Origin: CAZUZD01 sp964624465
GTDB lineage: Bacteria > Planctomycetota > Planctomycetia > Isosphaerales > Isosphaeraceae
DNA length: 6,569 nucleotides
Direction of reading: 5' to 3'
Assembly: GCA_964624465.1 (NCBI GenBank)
Contig: CAZUZD010000334.1
Span: 1-6,569, forward strand
A program made the position numbers and the translations under genes. Of the stretch, positions 1-5,950 are shown in pieces. The notes below the pieces were generated by a model, which ran no database searches, was not told where the DNA came from, and saw only the letters and a program-made list of their open reading frames with translations. Numbering within the stretch: position 1 is the first letter of the stretch; every line of letters begins with the position of its first letter.

Positions 1-29
1 CCCGCCCCAGCCCAGCCCGGAGCCCCGCC

Positions 30-1355
30 ATGAGGTCCCCCCGCGCGCCCCGATCGGTGCATCGCCGCCACTTCCTGGCCGCCGCCACCACCGCCACCGC
101 CGGCCTGGCCCTGACGCGGCCGTCGCGGGCCGCGACCGTCTCGGCCAACGAGAAGCTCACGCTCGGCTTCATCGGCGTCGGCGGCATGGGCCAGGGCCTG
201 CTGAACATCTTCGGCAACCTGCCCGACGTGAACGTCGCCGCCGTCTGCGACGTTTACGAGCCGCACCGGCTCAAGGCCGTCGAGCTGGCCCAGGGGGCCA
301 GGGGCAAGCACCAGCCCGACGCCGTGGGCGACTTCCGCCGGGTGCTCGACCGCAAGGACATCGACGCCGTCGTCGTCGCCACCCCCGACCACTGGCACGC
401 GATCCCGACCATCCTCGCCTGCCAGGCCGGCAAGGACGTCTACTGCGAGAAGCCGCTCGGGTACCGCATCGGCGAGAGCCGCCGCATGGCCGACGCGGCG
501 AAGAAGTACGCTCGCGTGACCCAGATGGGCAACCTGATCCACGCCGGCGACAACTACCGCCGCGTGGTCGAGATCGTCCAGTCCGGCATCCTGGGCCCGA
601 TCGCGAAGGTCCGGGTCTGGATCAGCGGCAACCGCGCCAGCCTGGGCAAGCCGGCCGACGGCCCCGCCCCCGCCGGCTTCGACTACGACACCTGGCTCGG
701 CCCCGCGCCGCGGCGGGCGTACAACCCGAACCGCTCGCACTTCAACTGGCGGTTCTTCTGGGACTACGGCGGCGGCATGCTCGCCGACTTCTGCTGCCAC
801 ATCGTCGACCCGGTCCACTGGGCCATGCAGGTCGACGCCCCCGAGTCGATCGTCGCCGGCGGCGGCCGGTTCGTCATCGACGACAACGCCGAGACCCCCG
901 ACAGCCTCGAGGTCGTCTACAAGTACAAGACGCCCTCCGGCCAGCCGTTCCTGATGGTCTGGAGCCAGACCGACTTCAACGGCCACGGCCTGGAAGACCG
1001 CGGCATGGGCATCGAGTTCCAGGGCACGAAGGGCACCCTGGTCGCCAACTACTCCGAGTACAGGCTGATCGGCGAGAAGGGGGAGGAGCTCAAGGCCCCC
1101 GAGCCCAGCCTGGCGTCGTCGCCGGGGCACCACCGCGAGTGGCTCGACGCCATCAAGAGCCGCGGCCAGTGCCCGTGCCACTTCGAGTACGGCCACCGGC
1201 TCAGCAGCGTCGGCCACCTGGGCAACATCGCCCTCTGGACGGGCGAGGCCCTGAAATGGGACGCTCAGGCCGAGCGCGTCACCAACCACGAGCCGGCCAA
1301 TCGGTACCTGCTCCGCGAGGAGTACCGCAAGCCCTGGCTGTTGCCCGAAGTCTGA
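30..1355 (+). CDS. Tat-exported Gfo/Idh/MocA family oxidoreductase
   Basis: A 441-residue NAD(P)-dependent oxidoreductase of the Gfo/Idh/MocA family, whose members oxidise or reduce hydroxyls of sugars, inositols and related polyols. The N-terminus carries a twin-arginine signal: R12-R13-H-F-L, a hydrophobic Ala/Thr/Leu stretch (about 16-28) and a likely cleavage site near S32-R-A-A. It is therefore expected to be exported folded, with cofactor bound. The Rossmann glycine motif is GFIGVGGMG (46-54). TPDHWHA (118-124) and the family E140-K141-P142 motif follow, and K141 is the usual catalytic-site lysine. The C-terminal domain has YGGGMLADFCCHIVD (246-260) and the HHREWLDAI segment (367-375), both typical of planctomycete paralogs; F254 and C255 differ from the Trp-Gly I would expect there. 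Length matches this Tat-exported subgroup. GGAG lies 7 bases before the ATG. The next gene starts 23 bases after the stop. Family assignment is firm; the substrate is unknown. Confidence 0.93.
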   Translation: MRSPRAPRSVHRRHFLAAATTATAGLALTRPSRAATVSANEKLTLGFIGVGGMGQGLLNIFGNLPDVNVAAVCDVYEPHRLKAVELAQGARGKHQPDAVGDFRRVLDRKDIDAVVVATPDHWHAIPTILACQAGKDVYCEKPLGYRIGESRRMADAAKKYARVTQMGNLIHAGDNYRRVVEIVQSGILGPIAKVRVWISGNRASLGKPADGPAPAGFDYDTWLGPAPRRAYNPNRSHFNWRFFWDYGGGMLADFCCHIVDPVHWAMQVDAPESIVAGGGRFVIDDNAETPDSLEVVYKYKTPSGQPFLMVWSQTDFNGHGLEDRGMGIEFQGTKGTLVANYSEYRLIGEKGEELKAPEPSLASSPGHHREWLDAIKSRGQCPCHFEYGHRLSSVGHLGNIALWTGEALKWDAQAERVTNHEPANRYLLREEYRKPWLLPEV

Positions 1356-1378
1356 GCCCGAACCGAGAGGCCCCCACG

Positions 1379-1699
1379 GTGCCGATGATCGAACTGATGG
1401 CCATCCCCGGCTGGGACACGCCCCCCCACACCGTCGACGACTGGGCGAAGGCCCTGGGCGACGCCGCGCCCGGCCACACCGTCGGCCGCCAGTCCGAGCC
1501 CTCCGAGGGCACCTGGCTCCAGCTCGGCGCCCTCGACCTCCGCGGCCTCGTGGTCATGGAGGAGGGGGCCGCCGCCGCCGTCCACTTCGAGCTCACCGCC
1601 GGCGACCCGGCGCCCGCCACCGCCGTCATCGAGGAGGCCGCCCGCGCCCTCGGCTGGGACGTCTACGCCGACGACGATGACGACGACGACGACGACTGA
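1379..1699 (+). CDS. Small hypothetical protein with nine-aspartate C-terminal tail
   Basis: A 106-residue protein that I do not recognise. It has no signal peptide or membrane segment, so it is probably cytoplasmic. It opens with Pro-Met-Ile-Glu-Leu and an acidic, Trp-containing N-terminal half. Two probable beta strands follow (about 45-51 and 55-72, VVMEEG turn), then an amphipathic helix (about 80-92, AVIEEAARALGW), then DVYA and nine aspartates (98-106) running straight into the stop. The start chosen is GTG, because GAGG lies 8 bases upstream, matching the spacing used by neighbouring genes; ATG at 1385 (104 residues) is the alternative. The open frame extends back to 1139, but that part overlaps the end of the oxidoreductase gene and reads as low-complexity Arg/Pro. 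The gene sits 23 bases after the oxidoreductase and 53 before the propeller gene, so co-transcription is likely. It could be an accessory protein of either neighbour, but nothing in the sequence shows a role. Confidence 0.72.
   Translation: MPMIELMAIPGWDTPPHTVDDWAKALGDAAPGHTVGRQSEPSEGTWLQLGALDLRGLVVMEEGAAAAVHFELTAGDPAPATAVIEEAARALGWDVYADDDDDDDDD
1670..1696 (+). repeat. GAC trinucleotide microsatellite encoding poly-Asp
   Basis: Nine consecutive aspartate codons, all GAC except the third (GAT at 1676-1678), directly before the TGA stop at 1697. A uniform triplet run can gain or lose units by slippage without breaking the frame, so tail length may vary between strains (inference). It is part of the small hypothetical gene. 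Confidence 0.85.
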
Positions 1700-1752
1700 G
1701 CCGCCCGCCACCCCCCCGGTTCCCTCTCCCGCCCGAACCCGGAGCTCCCCGC

Positions 1753-2967
1753 ATGGCCAAGCACCGCCTCGCCGCCCTCGCCCTCACGGCCCTGGCCGCC
1801 GCCACCGGCGCCGCCCGCGCCGACGAGCCGAAGTTCCAGAAGGTCGACATCAACCCCGGCAGCGTCTACGAGGCCGCCGGCGCCTTCGACGTCGACGGCG
1901 ACGGCGACCTCGACATCCTCTCGGGCGCCTACTGGTACGAGGCCCCCGCCTGGACCAAGCACAAGGTGCGCGACGTCCAGCAGGTCGGCACCTACATGAA
2001 CTGCTTCTCGACCATCCCGATGGACGTCGACGCCGACGGCGACATCGACTTCGTGTCGGTCTCGTACTTCGGCAAGAACATCGGCTGGGTCGAGAACCCC
2101 GGCCCCGGGCACCTCGACCAGGCCTGGGCCTACCACCAGATCGACGAGCCCGGCCCCAGCGAGGCCGCCGCGGTCGTCGACATCGACGGCGACGGCAAGC
2201 TCGACATCCTGCCGAACACCGTCAACACCGTCGTCTGGTACAGCCTCGACCAGGCCGGCAAGACCCCCAAATGGACCAAGCACCAGCTGCCGCAGGAGGC
2301 CGGTGCGCACGGCGTCGGCACCGGCGACATCAACCGCGACGGCAAGCTCGACATCCTCACCCCCAGGGGCTGGCTCGAGGCCCCCGAGGACCCGCGCAGC
2401 GACCACTGGGCCTGGCACCCCGACTGGGACCTGGGCCCGACCGGCATCCAGATCCTCGGCAAGGACTTCGACGGCGACGGCGACGTCGACCTGATCTACG
2501 GCAACGGCCACGCCATCGGCCTCTACTGGGCCGAGCAGACGAAGGGCGAGGGCGGCAAGCCGACCTGGAAGAAGCACCTGATCGACGACAGCGTCACCTC
2601 GGTCCACACCCTGCTCTGGACCGACCTCGACGGCGACGGCAAGAAGGATGAGCTGCTCACCGGCAAGCGCGTCTACGCCCACGAGGTCGAGCCCGGCGAC
2701 ACCCAGCCGTCGGTCATCGCCTACTACCGCTTCAACAAGGCCAGCAAGGCCTGGGACCGCCACGAGATCTACAAGAGCGCCCCGGCCAACGCCCCCGCCG
2801 AGGGCCCCAAGCGCGACGCCCAGAAGGACTGGGCCCCCGGCACCGCCGGCACCGGCCTGGAGATTGCCGCCGTCGACATCGACGCCGACGGCGACATCGA
2901 CCTCGTCTGCCCCGGCAAGAGCGGCCTGTACCTGTTCGTCAACCAGTCGAAGTCGAACGCGAAGTGA
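1753..2967 (+). CDS. Secreted FG-GAP/VCBS repeat beta-propeller protein
   Basis: A 404-residue exported protein. It has a Sec-type signal peptide (basic MAKHR, hydrophobic Ala/Leu core about 6-20, cleavage probably after A-R-A at 21-23). Seven aspartate-rich calcium loops of pattern DxDxDGxxD lie at residues 46-54, 91-99, 143-151, 192-200, 238-246, 291-299 and 375-383; the fourth is DINRDGKLD. Each is followed by a hydrophobic strand and often an aromatic segment such as YWYEAP or GWLEAP. This is the VCBS/FG-GAP arrangement, and seven copies suggest a seven-bladed propeller filling the mature chain. Spacing is 45-53 residues except 84 between the last two, which implies an insertion around 340-370 (Pro/Ala/Lys-rich). 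Such propellers bind ligands or partner proteins in the periplasm or outside the cell, and no catalytic residues are evident. GGAG lies 8 bases before the ATG. It is the last gene of the likely three-gene operon, followed by a terminator-like hairpin. The ligand is unknown. Confidence 0.9.
   Translation: MAKHRLAALALTALAAATGAARADEPKFQKVDINPGSVYEAAGAFDVDGDGDLDILSGAYWYEAPAWTKHKVRDVQQVGTYMNCFSTIPMDVDADGDIDFVSVSYFGKNIGWVENPGPGHLDQAWAYHQIDEPGPSEAAAVVDIDGDGKLDILPNTVNTVVWYSLDQAGKTPKWTKHQLPQEAGAHGVGTGDINRDGKLDILTPRGWLEAPEDPRSDHWAWHPDWDLGPTGIQILGKDFDGDGDVDLIYGNGHAIGLYWAEQTKGEGGKPTWKKHLIDDSVTSVHTLLWTDLDGDGKKDELLTGKRVYAHEVEPGDTQPSVIAYYRFNKASKAWDRHEIYKSAPANAPAEGPKRDAQKDWAPGTAGTGLEIAAVDIDADGDIDLVCPGKSGLYLFVNQSKSNAK
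1888..2901 (+). repeat. Seven calcium-loop coding repeats
   Basis: Near-identical 27-base units encode DxDxDGxxD loops at 1888-1914, 2023-2049, 2179-2205, 2326-2352, 2464-2490, 2623-2649 and 2875-2901. The DNA core is GAC GTC/ATC/CTC GAC GGC/GCC GAC GGC, so the repeats are visible at nucleotide as well as protein level. The bases between units are not conserved in the same way, so these are protein-domain repeats and not a mobile or regulatory array. Confidence 0.8.
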
Positions 2968-3006
2968 GCCCCTGACCCGCTCCCGCCCCTCGACGACAAC
3001 CGGCCC

Positions 3007-3044
3007 CGGGCCGGTGGGACCGCCCCGGCGCTCCCACCGGCCCG
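3007..3044 (+). terminator. Hairpin terminator after the propeller gene
   Basis: A perfect 13-bp inverted repeat: CGGGCCGGTGGGA at 3007-3019 and its complement at 3032-3044, with a 12-base loop. It lies 39 bases past the propeller stop and is followed on the plus strand by a short T-enriched stretch (3047-3053, five T in seven). This is the expected position for the end of the three-gene transcript. The T-run is weak, so termination may be only partly intrinsic. Confidence 0.65.
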
Positions 3045-3069
3045 CGTTCGTTTCACCGGGATCGACGCC

Positions 3070-3098
3070 TCGCAGCCGGTCGTCATGACCGGCTGCGA
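3070..3098 (-). terminator. Hairpin just past the membrane-protein stop
   Basis: A perfect 12-bp inverted repeat (3070-3081 with 3087-3098) with a 5-base loop, starting immediately after the minus-strand TAA of the small membrane-protein gene (3100-3102). No T-run follows on either strand, so it would be a non-canonical or Rho-assisted terminator, or a 3' end stabiliser. With the hairpin at 3007-3044 it separates two convergent transcripts. Confidence 0.5.
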
Positions 3099-3099
3099 A

Positions 3100-3495
3100 T
3101 TACCCCGCCAGGGTTCCAGCCGTGGGCGCCCCGGGCCTCGGAGCGTCGGGACGGCCGAGCCAGGCATCCAGGGCGAACAGGGCGGCCAGCAGGACCGGCG
3201 GGCCGGCGATCAGGGCGTAGGCGGTCGGGTGCTGGTGGCCCCCCGAGAGCCACACGTACAGCCCCGCCAGGGCCAGGAACCCGACCGCCCCGGCCCCCGG
3301 CCAGCGCCAGGCAACGGCCAGGGCGGCGAGCACCAGCGCCGTGGGGATCAGGTGCATCGCCAGGGCCACGAGCGTCTGGCCGACGGAGGCCCCCTCGCCG
3401 AAGACATCGAGGGCGAAGACGCCCAGGAAGCCGGCGAACAGCAGGCCGAGGACCCGGGGCGTCCAGGTGCAGAGCCGACGTTGCGGGGCCGTCAT
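3100..3495 (-). CDS. Small four-helix membrane protein, DUF7670-like
   Basis: A 131-residue integral membrane protein with four predicted hydrophobic helices at about 13-30, 41-62, 67-84 and 91-113, and short polar ends. It resembles a widespread uncharacterised bacterial family with F-A-L-D-V-F-G-E-G after helix 1 (27-35 here), HLIPT in helix 2 (48-52), A-W-R-W before helix 3 (62-65) and an AYALIAGPP segment opening helix 4 (92-100). I recognise this pattern from memory as DUF7670-like and could not search. No catalytic residues are visible and the function is unknown. The ATG at 3495 is chosen because GGGAGG sits 8 bases upstream; the frame is open back to 3564, but that extra part is Arg/Pro-rich and not membrane-like. 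The gene stands alone, convergent to the propeller gene and divergent from transaldolase. The C-terminal Pro/Gly tail (115-131) is probably disordered. Confidence 0.78.
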   Translation of the reverse strand: MTAPQRRLCTWTPRVLGLLFAGFLGVFALDVFGEGASVGQTLVALAMHLIPTALVLAALAVAWRWPGAGAVGFLALAGLYVWLSGGHQHPTAYALIAGPPVLLAALFALDAWLGRPDAPRPGAPTAGTLAG

Positions 3496-3804
3496 GTGCG
3501 GAGCCTCCCACCCGGGTCCCCGGAGCCGGATCCCGACCGCCGGGCGCGGCGGGAACCGGGCCAACTCAGGACCTCATGCTAACGATAGGACCGCGACCCC
3601 AGCGGGACTCGCCGGCGCTCCCGGATGCGATCTCCGAACCAGCGCCGCGTGGCGCCCGGGCGGCGTTTCGCTCGCGATCCCGGTGGTCGGTCGGTATCCT
3701 GGAGGGGTGCAGGCACCGACCCCTTCATTTCCGGAACGACCGGGCCGGAGACCACGCCACGACGCGTCCCGGCCCCTCGCGCGCCCCGCAAGGAACTGAT
3801 CGCC
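3496..3804. promoter_or_regulatory. Divergent intergenic region upstream of transaldolase
   Basis: These 309 bases separate two divergent genes and must hold both promoters, though no convincing sigma-70 -35/-10 pair can be picked out. Visible structure includes the repeated GGTCGGTCGGT near 3686-3693, with its complement ACCGACC at 3715-3721, and a nested AGGGGT/ACCCCT pair (3703-3708 and 3719-3724). These could fold in the transaldolase leader or act as an operator. A TATCCT at 3695-3700 is -10-like but lacks a well-spaced -35. Frames open across this stretch are low-complexity Arg/Pro and not credible genes. Confidence 0.4.
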
Positions 3805-4956
3805 ATGGCCACGCCCAAGTCCGCCCCGCTCGCAGGTCTCCAGGCCATCGGCCAGAGCCCCTGGCTCGACTTCATGAGCCGCCCGTTCGTCGAGACCGGC
3901 GAGCTGAAGCGCCTGATCGCCGAGGACAACCTGCAGGGCGTGACGTCGAACCCGACCATCTTCGACAAGGCCATCAGCGGCAGCGCCGACTACGACGCCC
4001 AGATGGGCGAGCTGGTGGCCCAGGGGGCCGACGCCGACGCCATCTATGAGGCGCTGACGACCACCGACATCGGAGCGGCCCTGGACCTGTTCCGCCCGAT
4101 GTACGACGCCACCGACGGCCGCCACGGCTTCGTGAGCCTGGAAGTCTCGCCGTTGATGGCGCACAACGCGGACGAGACCCTGGCCGAGGCCAAGAAGCTC
4201 TGGCAGGCGCTCGACCGCCCGAACGCGATGATCAAGATCCCCGGCACGGCCGAGGGGGCGCCCGCGATCGAGGAGGCGCTCTTCGCCGGCCTGAACGTCA
4301 ACGTCACGCTGATCTTCAGCGTCTGTGCCTACGAGGCCGTCGCCCGCATCTACATCAAGGCCCTGAAGCGGCGCGCCGACGCCGGCCTGCCGATCGACCG
4401 GATCGCCTCGGTGGCCAGCTTCTTCGTCTCGCGGATCGACGCCGAGGTCGACAAGCGGATCGACGCGAAGCTCAAGACCGAGACCGACCCCGCCCGCAAG
4501 GCCGAGCTCGAGGGCCTGAAGGGCAAGATCGCGATCGCCAACGCCAAGAACGCGTATCGCAGCTTCCAGCAGATCTTCAGCGGCCCCGAGTGGGACGCCC
4601 TGGCCGCCAAGGGCGCCCGCGTGCAGTGGCCGCTCTGGGCCTCCGTGGGCGTCAAGAACCCCGCCTACCCCGACACCCTGTACATCGACACGCTGATCGG
4701 CCCCGACACCGTCAGCACCATGCCCCCCGAGACCTACAACGCCTTCCGCGACCACGGCACCGCCGCCAATACCCTGGGCCAGGACCTCGACGCGGCCGCC
4801 GCGCAGGTCCAGCGCCTGGGCGAGCTCGGCATCGACCTCGACGACGTGACCCAGACCCTGCTCCACGGCGGCGTCGAGAGCTTCATCAAGTCGTTCGAGT
4901 CGCTGATGACGAGCCTCCGCGAGAAGCACGCCACCCTGCTGGCCAAGGCCCGCTGA
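3805..4956 (+). CDS. tal: Transaldolase
   Basis: A 383-residue transaldolase, which moves the dihydroxyacetone unit between sedoheptulose-7-phosphate and glyceraldehyde-3-phosphate in the cytoplasmic non-oxidative pentose phosphate pathway. The first family signature is GVTSNPTIFDKAI (45-57). E113 lies in SLEVSP, and the Schiff-base lysine is K144 in MIKIPGT. NVNVTLIFS (164-172) and SFFVSRIDAEVD (205-216) follow, and the C-terminal part has YPDTLYIDTLIGPDTVSTMPP (288-308) and the FRDHG segment (314-318). This is the long bacterial type of about 370-390 residues; it stands alone and is not fused to glucose-6-phosphate isomerase. A charged segment at 222-240 is normal for this type. AAGGA lies 10 bases before the ATG. 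The frame is open back to 3625, but those 60 residues are unlike any transaldolase N-terminus, so that start is rejected. It appears monocistronic, followed by a hairpin 24 bases after the stop. Confidence 0.95.
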   Translation: MATPKSAPLAGLQAIGQSPWLDFMSRPFVETGELKRLIAEDNLQGVTSNPTIFDKAISGSADYDAQMGELVAQGADADAIYEALTTTDIGAALDLFRPMYDATDGRHGFVSLEVSPLMAHNADETLAEAKKLWQALDRPNAMIKIPGTAEGAPAIEEALFAGLNVNVTLIFSVCAYEAVARIYIKALKRRADAGLPIDRIASVASFFVSRIDAEVDKRIDAKLKTETDPARKAELEGLKGKIAIANAKNAYRSFQQIFSGPEWDALAAKGARVQWPLWASVGVKNPAYPDTLYIDTLIGPDTVSTMPPETYNAFRDHGTAANTLGQDLDAAAAQVQRLGELGIDLDDVTQTLLHGGVESFIKSFESLMTSLREKHATLLAKAR

Positions 4957-4980
4957 GCCGAGCGGACCCACCACTGGCCG

Positions 4981-5020
4981 CAACGGCCCGCCCGCGCGTT
5001 CATGCGCCGGCGGGCCGTTG
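4981..5020 (+). terminator. Hairpin terminator after transaldolase
   Basis: A 12-bp perfect inverted repeat, CAACGGCCCGCC (4981-4992) and its complement (5009-5020). An inner 4-bp GCGC/GCGC pair sits across one C-C mismatch, leaving a GTTCAT loop. It starts 24 bases after the transaldolase stop and lies between convergent genes, so it may serve both. There is no U-tract on either side, so the intrinsic mechanism is uncertain. Confidence 0.6.
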
Positions 5021-5081
5021 GTGCATCCGGGGATCGCAGCATGGCGCCCGCCCGGCACCGACGGGCGAAGGCTCACCGCAC

Positions 5082-5105
5082 ATCCCGGTCGCCGTCTGCC
5101 GGGAT
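5082..5105 (-). terminator. Weak hairpin overlapping the PEP-CTERM gene stop
   Basis: A 7-bp inverted repeat, ATCCCGG (5082-5088) and CCGGGAT (5099-5105), with a 10-base loop, touching the minus-strand TGA at 5105-5107. The stem is short and no T-run follows. It may help end the PEP-CTERM transcript together with the larger hairpin at 4981-5020, or be chance in GC-rich DNA. Confidence 0.3.
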
Positions 5106-5749
5106 CAGGCGGTCCGGGCCCGCTGGCGCCGGCGGAGCTGGCGACCGGCGAGCAGCAGACCACCCAGGCCGACCAGGGTCAGCGTGGCGGGCTCGGGCAC
5201 CGCCTCCAGCCGGATTGTGCCGGTGAGCGAACGGTCGAAGGCGCTGTTGAAGGCGGTGCCGTCCTTGAGGAAGCCGGTGATGGTGCCGACCAGGTCGGCG
5301 ACGTCGCCGTACGCGTAGTTGAAGCCGTAGCCGTGGATGACCAGGGTCGCGTCCTCGCGGGCCGCCACGGTGTCGGTGACCGTGCCGCCCCAGAGCTCGA
5401 TGCGGCTGCGGCCCAGGGCGCGGATGTCGTCGGCGATGGTGCCGGCGTGCATCGTGATCCGGGAGTCGTCGTAGCCGTACAGGTCGTCGCCGATGCTGCC
5501 GCCCAGGATGATCAGTTGGCTGGCGCCATAGGCCCGCAGGTCGTCGCCGCTGCTGGCACCGGGCTGGAAGTACAGGGTGGTGACCAGCGGCGGCGGCGCC
5601 GGATTGTCCCGCACCAGCACCAGTCCCGCCTCGCTGCCGCTGAAGCTGTTGACCAGCCCGTTCTCGAACACCAGGTCCGCCCGCGCCGGAATCGCACTCA
5701 GCACGACCGCCATCACGGCCATCGCCATCACCAGCCATCGTCGCGTCAT
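5105..5749 (-). CDS. PEP-CTERM sorting-domain protein with four 19-residue repeats
   Basis: A 214-residue secreted surface protein. Its N-terminus (MTRRW, hydrophobic core about 5-20, P-A-R-A at 21-24) is a Sec signal peptide with likely cleavage after A24. The C-terminus is a canonical PEP-CTERM signal: V-P-E-P (184-187), a hydrophobic helix (about 189-202) and an Arg-rich tail (203-212). In known systems an exosortase recognises this signal, and the proteins go to the cell surface or extracellular matrix. Residues 69-144 are four head-to-tail 19-residue units, each opening D-D-[LI] or D-T-V and ending near G-G-[ST]-[IV]; this suggests a right-handed beta-helix or solenoid stalk (inference). 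No enzyme motif is seen. The ATG at 5749 places the basic residues directly before the core; ATG at 5764 adds five residues, and the open frame to 5878 adds a stretch unlike a signal peptide. No exosortase gene is in the window. The class is firm; the specific role is unknown. Confidence 0.85.
   Translation of the reverse strand: MTRRWLVMAMAVMAVVLSAIPARADLVFENGLVNSFSGSEAGLVLVRDNPAPPPLVTTLYFQPGASSGDDLRAYGASQLIILGGSIGDDLYGYDDSRITMHAGTIADDIRALGRSRIELWGGTVTDTVAAREDATLVIHGYGFNYAYGDVADLVGTITGFLKDGTAFNSAFDRSLTGTIRLEAVPEPATLTLVGLGGLLLAGRQLRRRQRARTA
5318..5545 (-). repeat. Four tandem 57-base coding repeats
   Basis: Four contiguous 57-base units encode residues 69-87, 88-106, 107-125 and 126-144 of the PEP-CTERM protein. 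The first three align as D-D-[LI]-x-[AG]-[YL]-x-x-S-[QR]-[IL]-x-[LM]-x-[GA]-G-[ST]-[IV]-x without gaps. The fourth is degenerate (D-T-V start, VIHGYG end). The DNA copies have diverged, so duplication is old or the repeat is held by selection on the fold. Confidence 0.75.
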
Positions 5750-5914
5750 CGTCGGTTGCCCCATCGCCTGGAGATCGGGCCCGACGGCCCCGGCGCCGTT
5801 CCACACCGGCCGGCTGCCCGGGTCGGGCCCCGCGGCATCACCGCCGCGCCCCACGCTTCGCAGATCCTCGGGCCGCATTCAAGGCACGCGCCCGGGGCCA
5901 GCGCCGGGTTCCTC

Positions 5915-5950
5915 GAACTAGTTCACAATTGGCATTTTCCGATCATGTTC
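5915..5950. promoter_or_regulatory. AT-rich island with GAACTAGTTC palindrome
   Basis: A 36-base patch with clearly lower GC than everything around it. It starts with the perfect 10-bp palindrome GAACTAGTTC (5915-5924) and contains AATTGGCATTTTCC. Just beyond it is a TTCGC/GCGAA inverted pair (5948-5959). It lies about 165 bases upstream of the PEP-CTERM start, so it could hold a promoter or operator for that gene with a long leader. No well-spaced -35/-10 pair is visible on either strand. Confidence 0.35.

Noticed and set aside
1139..1378. Upstream extension of the poly-Asp protein overlapping the oxidoreductase
   Set aside because: This part reads as Arg/Pro-rich out-of-frame translation of the conserved C-terminus of the oxidoreductase.
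1663..2763. Long minus-strand open frame (366 residues) opposite the propeller gene
   Set aside because: It is made almost only of Val, Asp, Gly, Ala and Leu, which is the expected antisense of the repeated GAC/GGC/CTC codons. It has no domain or ribosome site, and the plus-strand gene has a clear signal peptide and repeats.
1888..2901. Regularly spaced short repeats, considered as a CRISPR array
   Set aside because: The units are in-frame calcium-loop codons spaced 135-252 bases apart inside a gene, with no constant spacer length.
3537..3552. CCGCC/GGCGG inverted pair upstream of the membrane-protein gene
   Set aside because: A 5-bp stem of pure G and C is expected by chance in DNA of this composition.
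3085..3582. Plus-strand open frame opposite the membrane protein
   Set aside because: Gln/Gly/Arg/Pro low complexity. The minus strand encodes four clean hydrophobic helices with a strong ribosome site.
3625..3804. 60-residue N-terminal extension of transaldolase
   Set aside because: Arg/Pro/Gly-rich and unlike transaldolase N-termini. A ribosome binding site lies just before the ATG at 3805.
3574..5163. Minus-strand open frame of 529 residues opposite transaldolase
   Set aside because: Low-complexity Gly/Val/Asp/Arg composition from antisense GC-rich codons. It covers a well-conserved transaldolase and runs into non-coding flanks on both sides.
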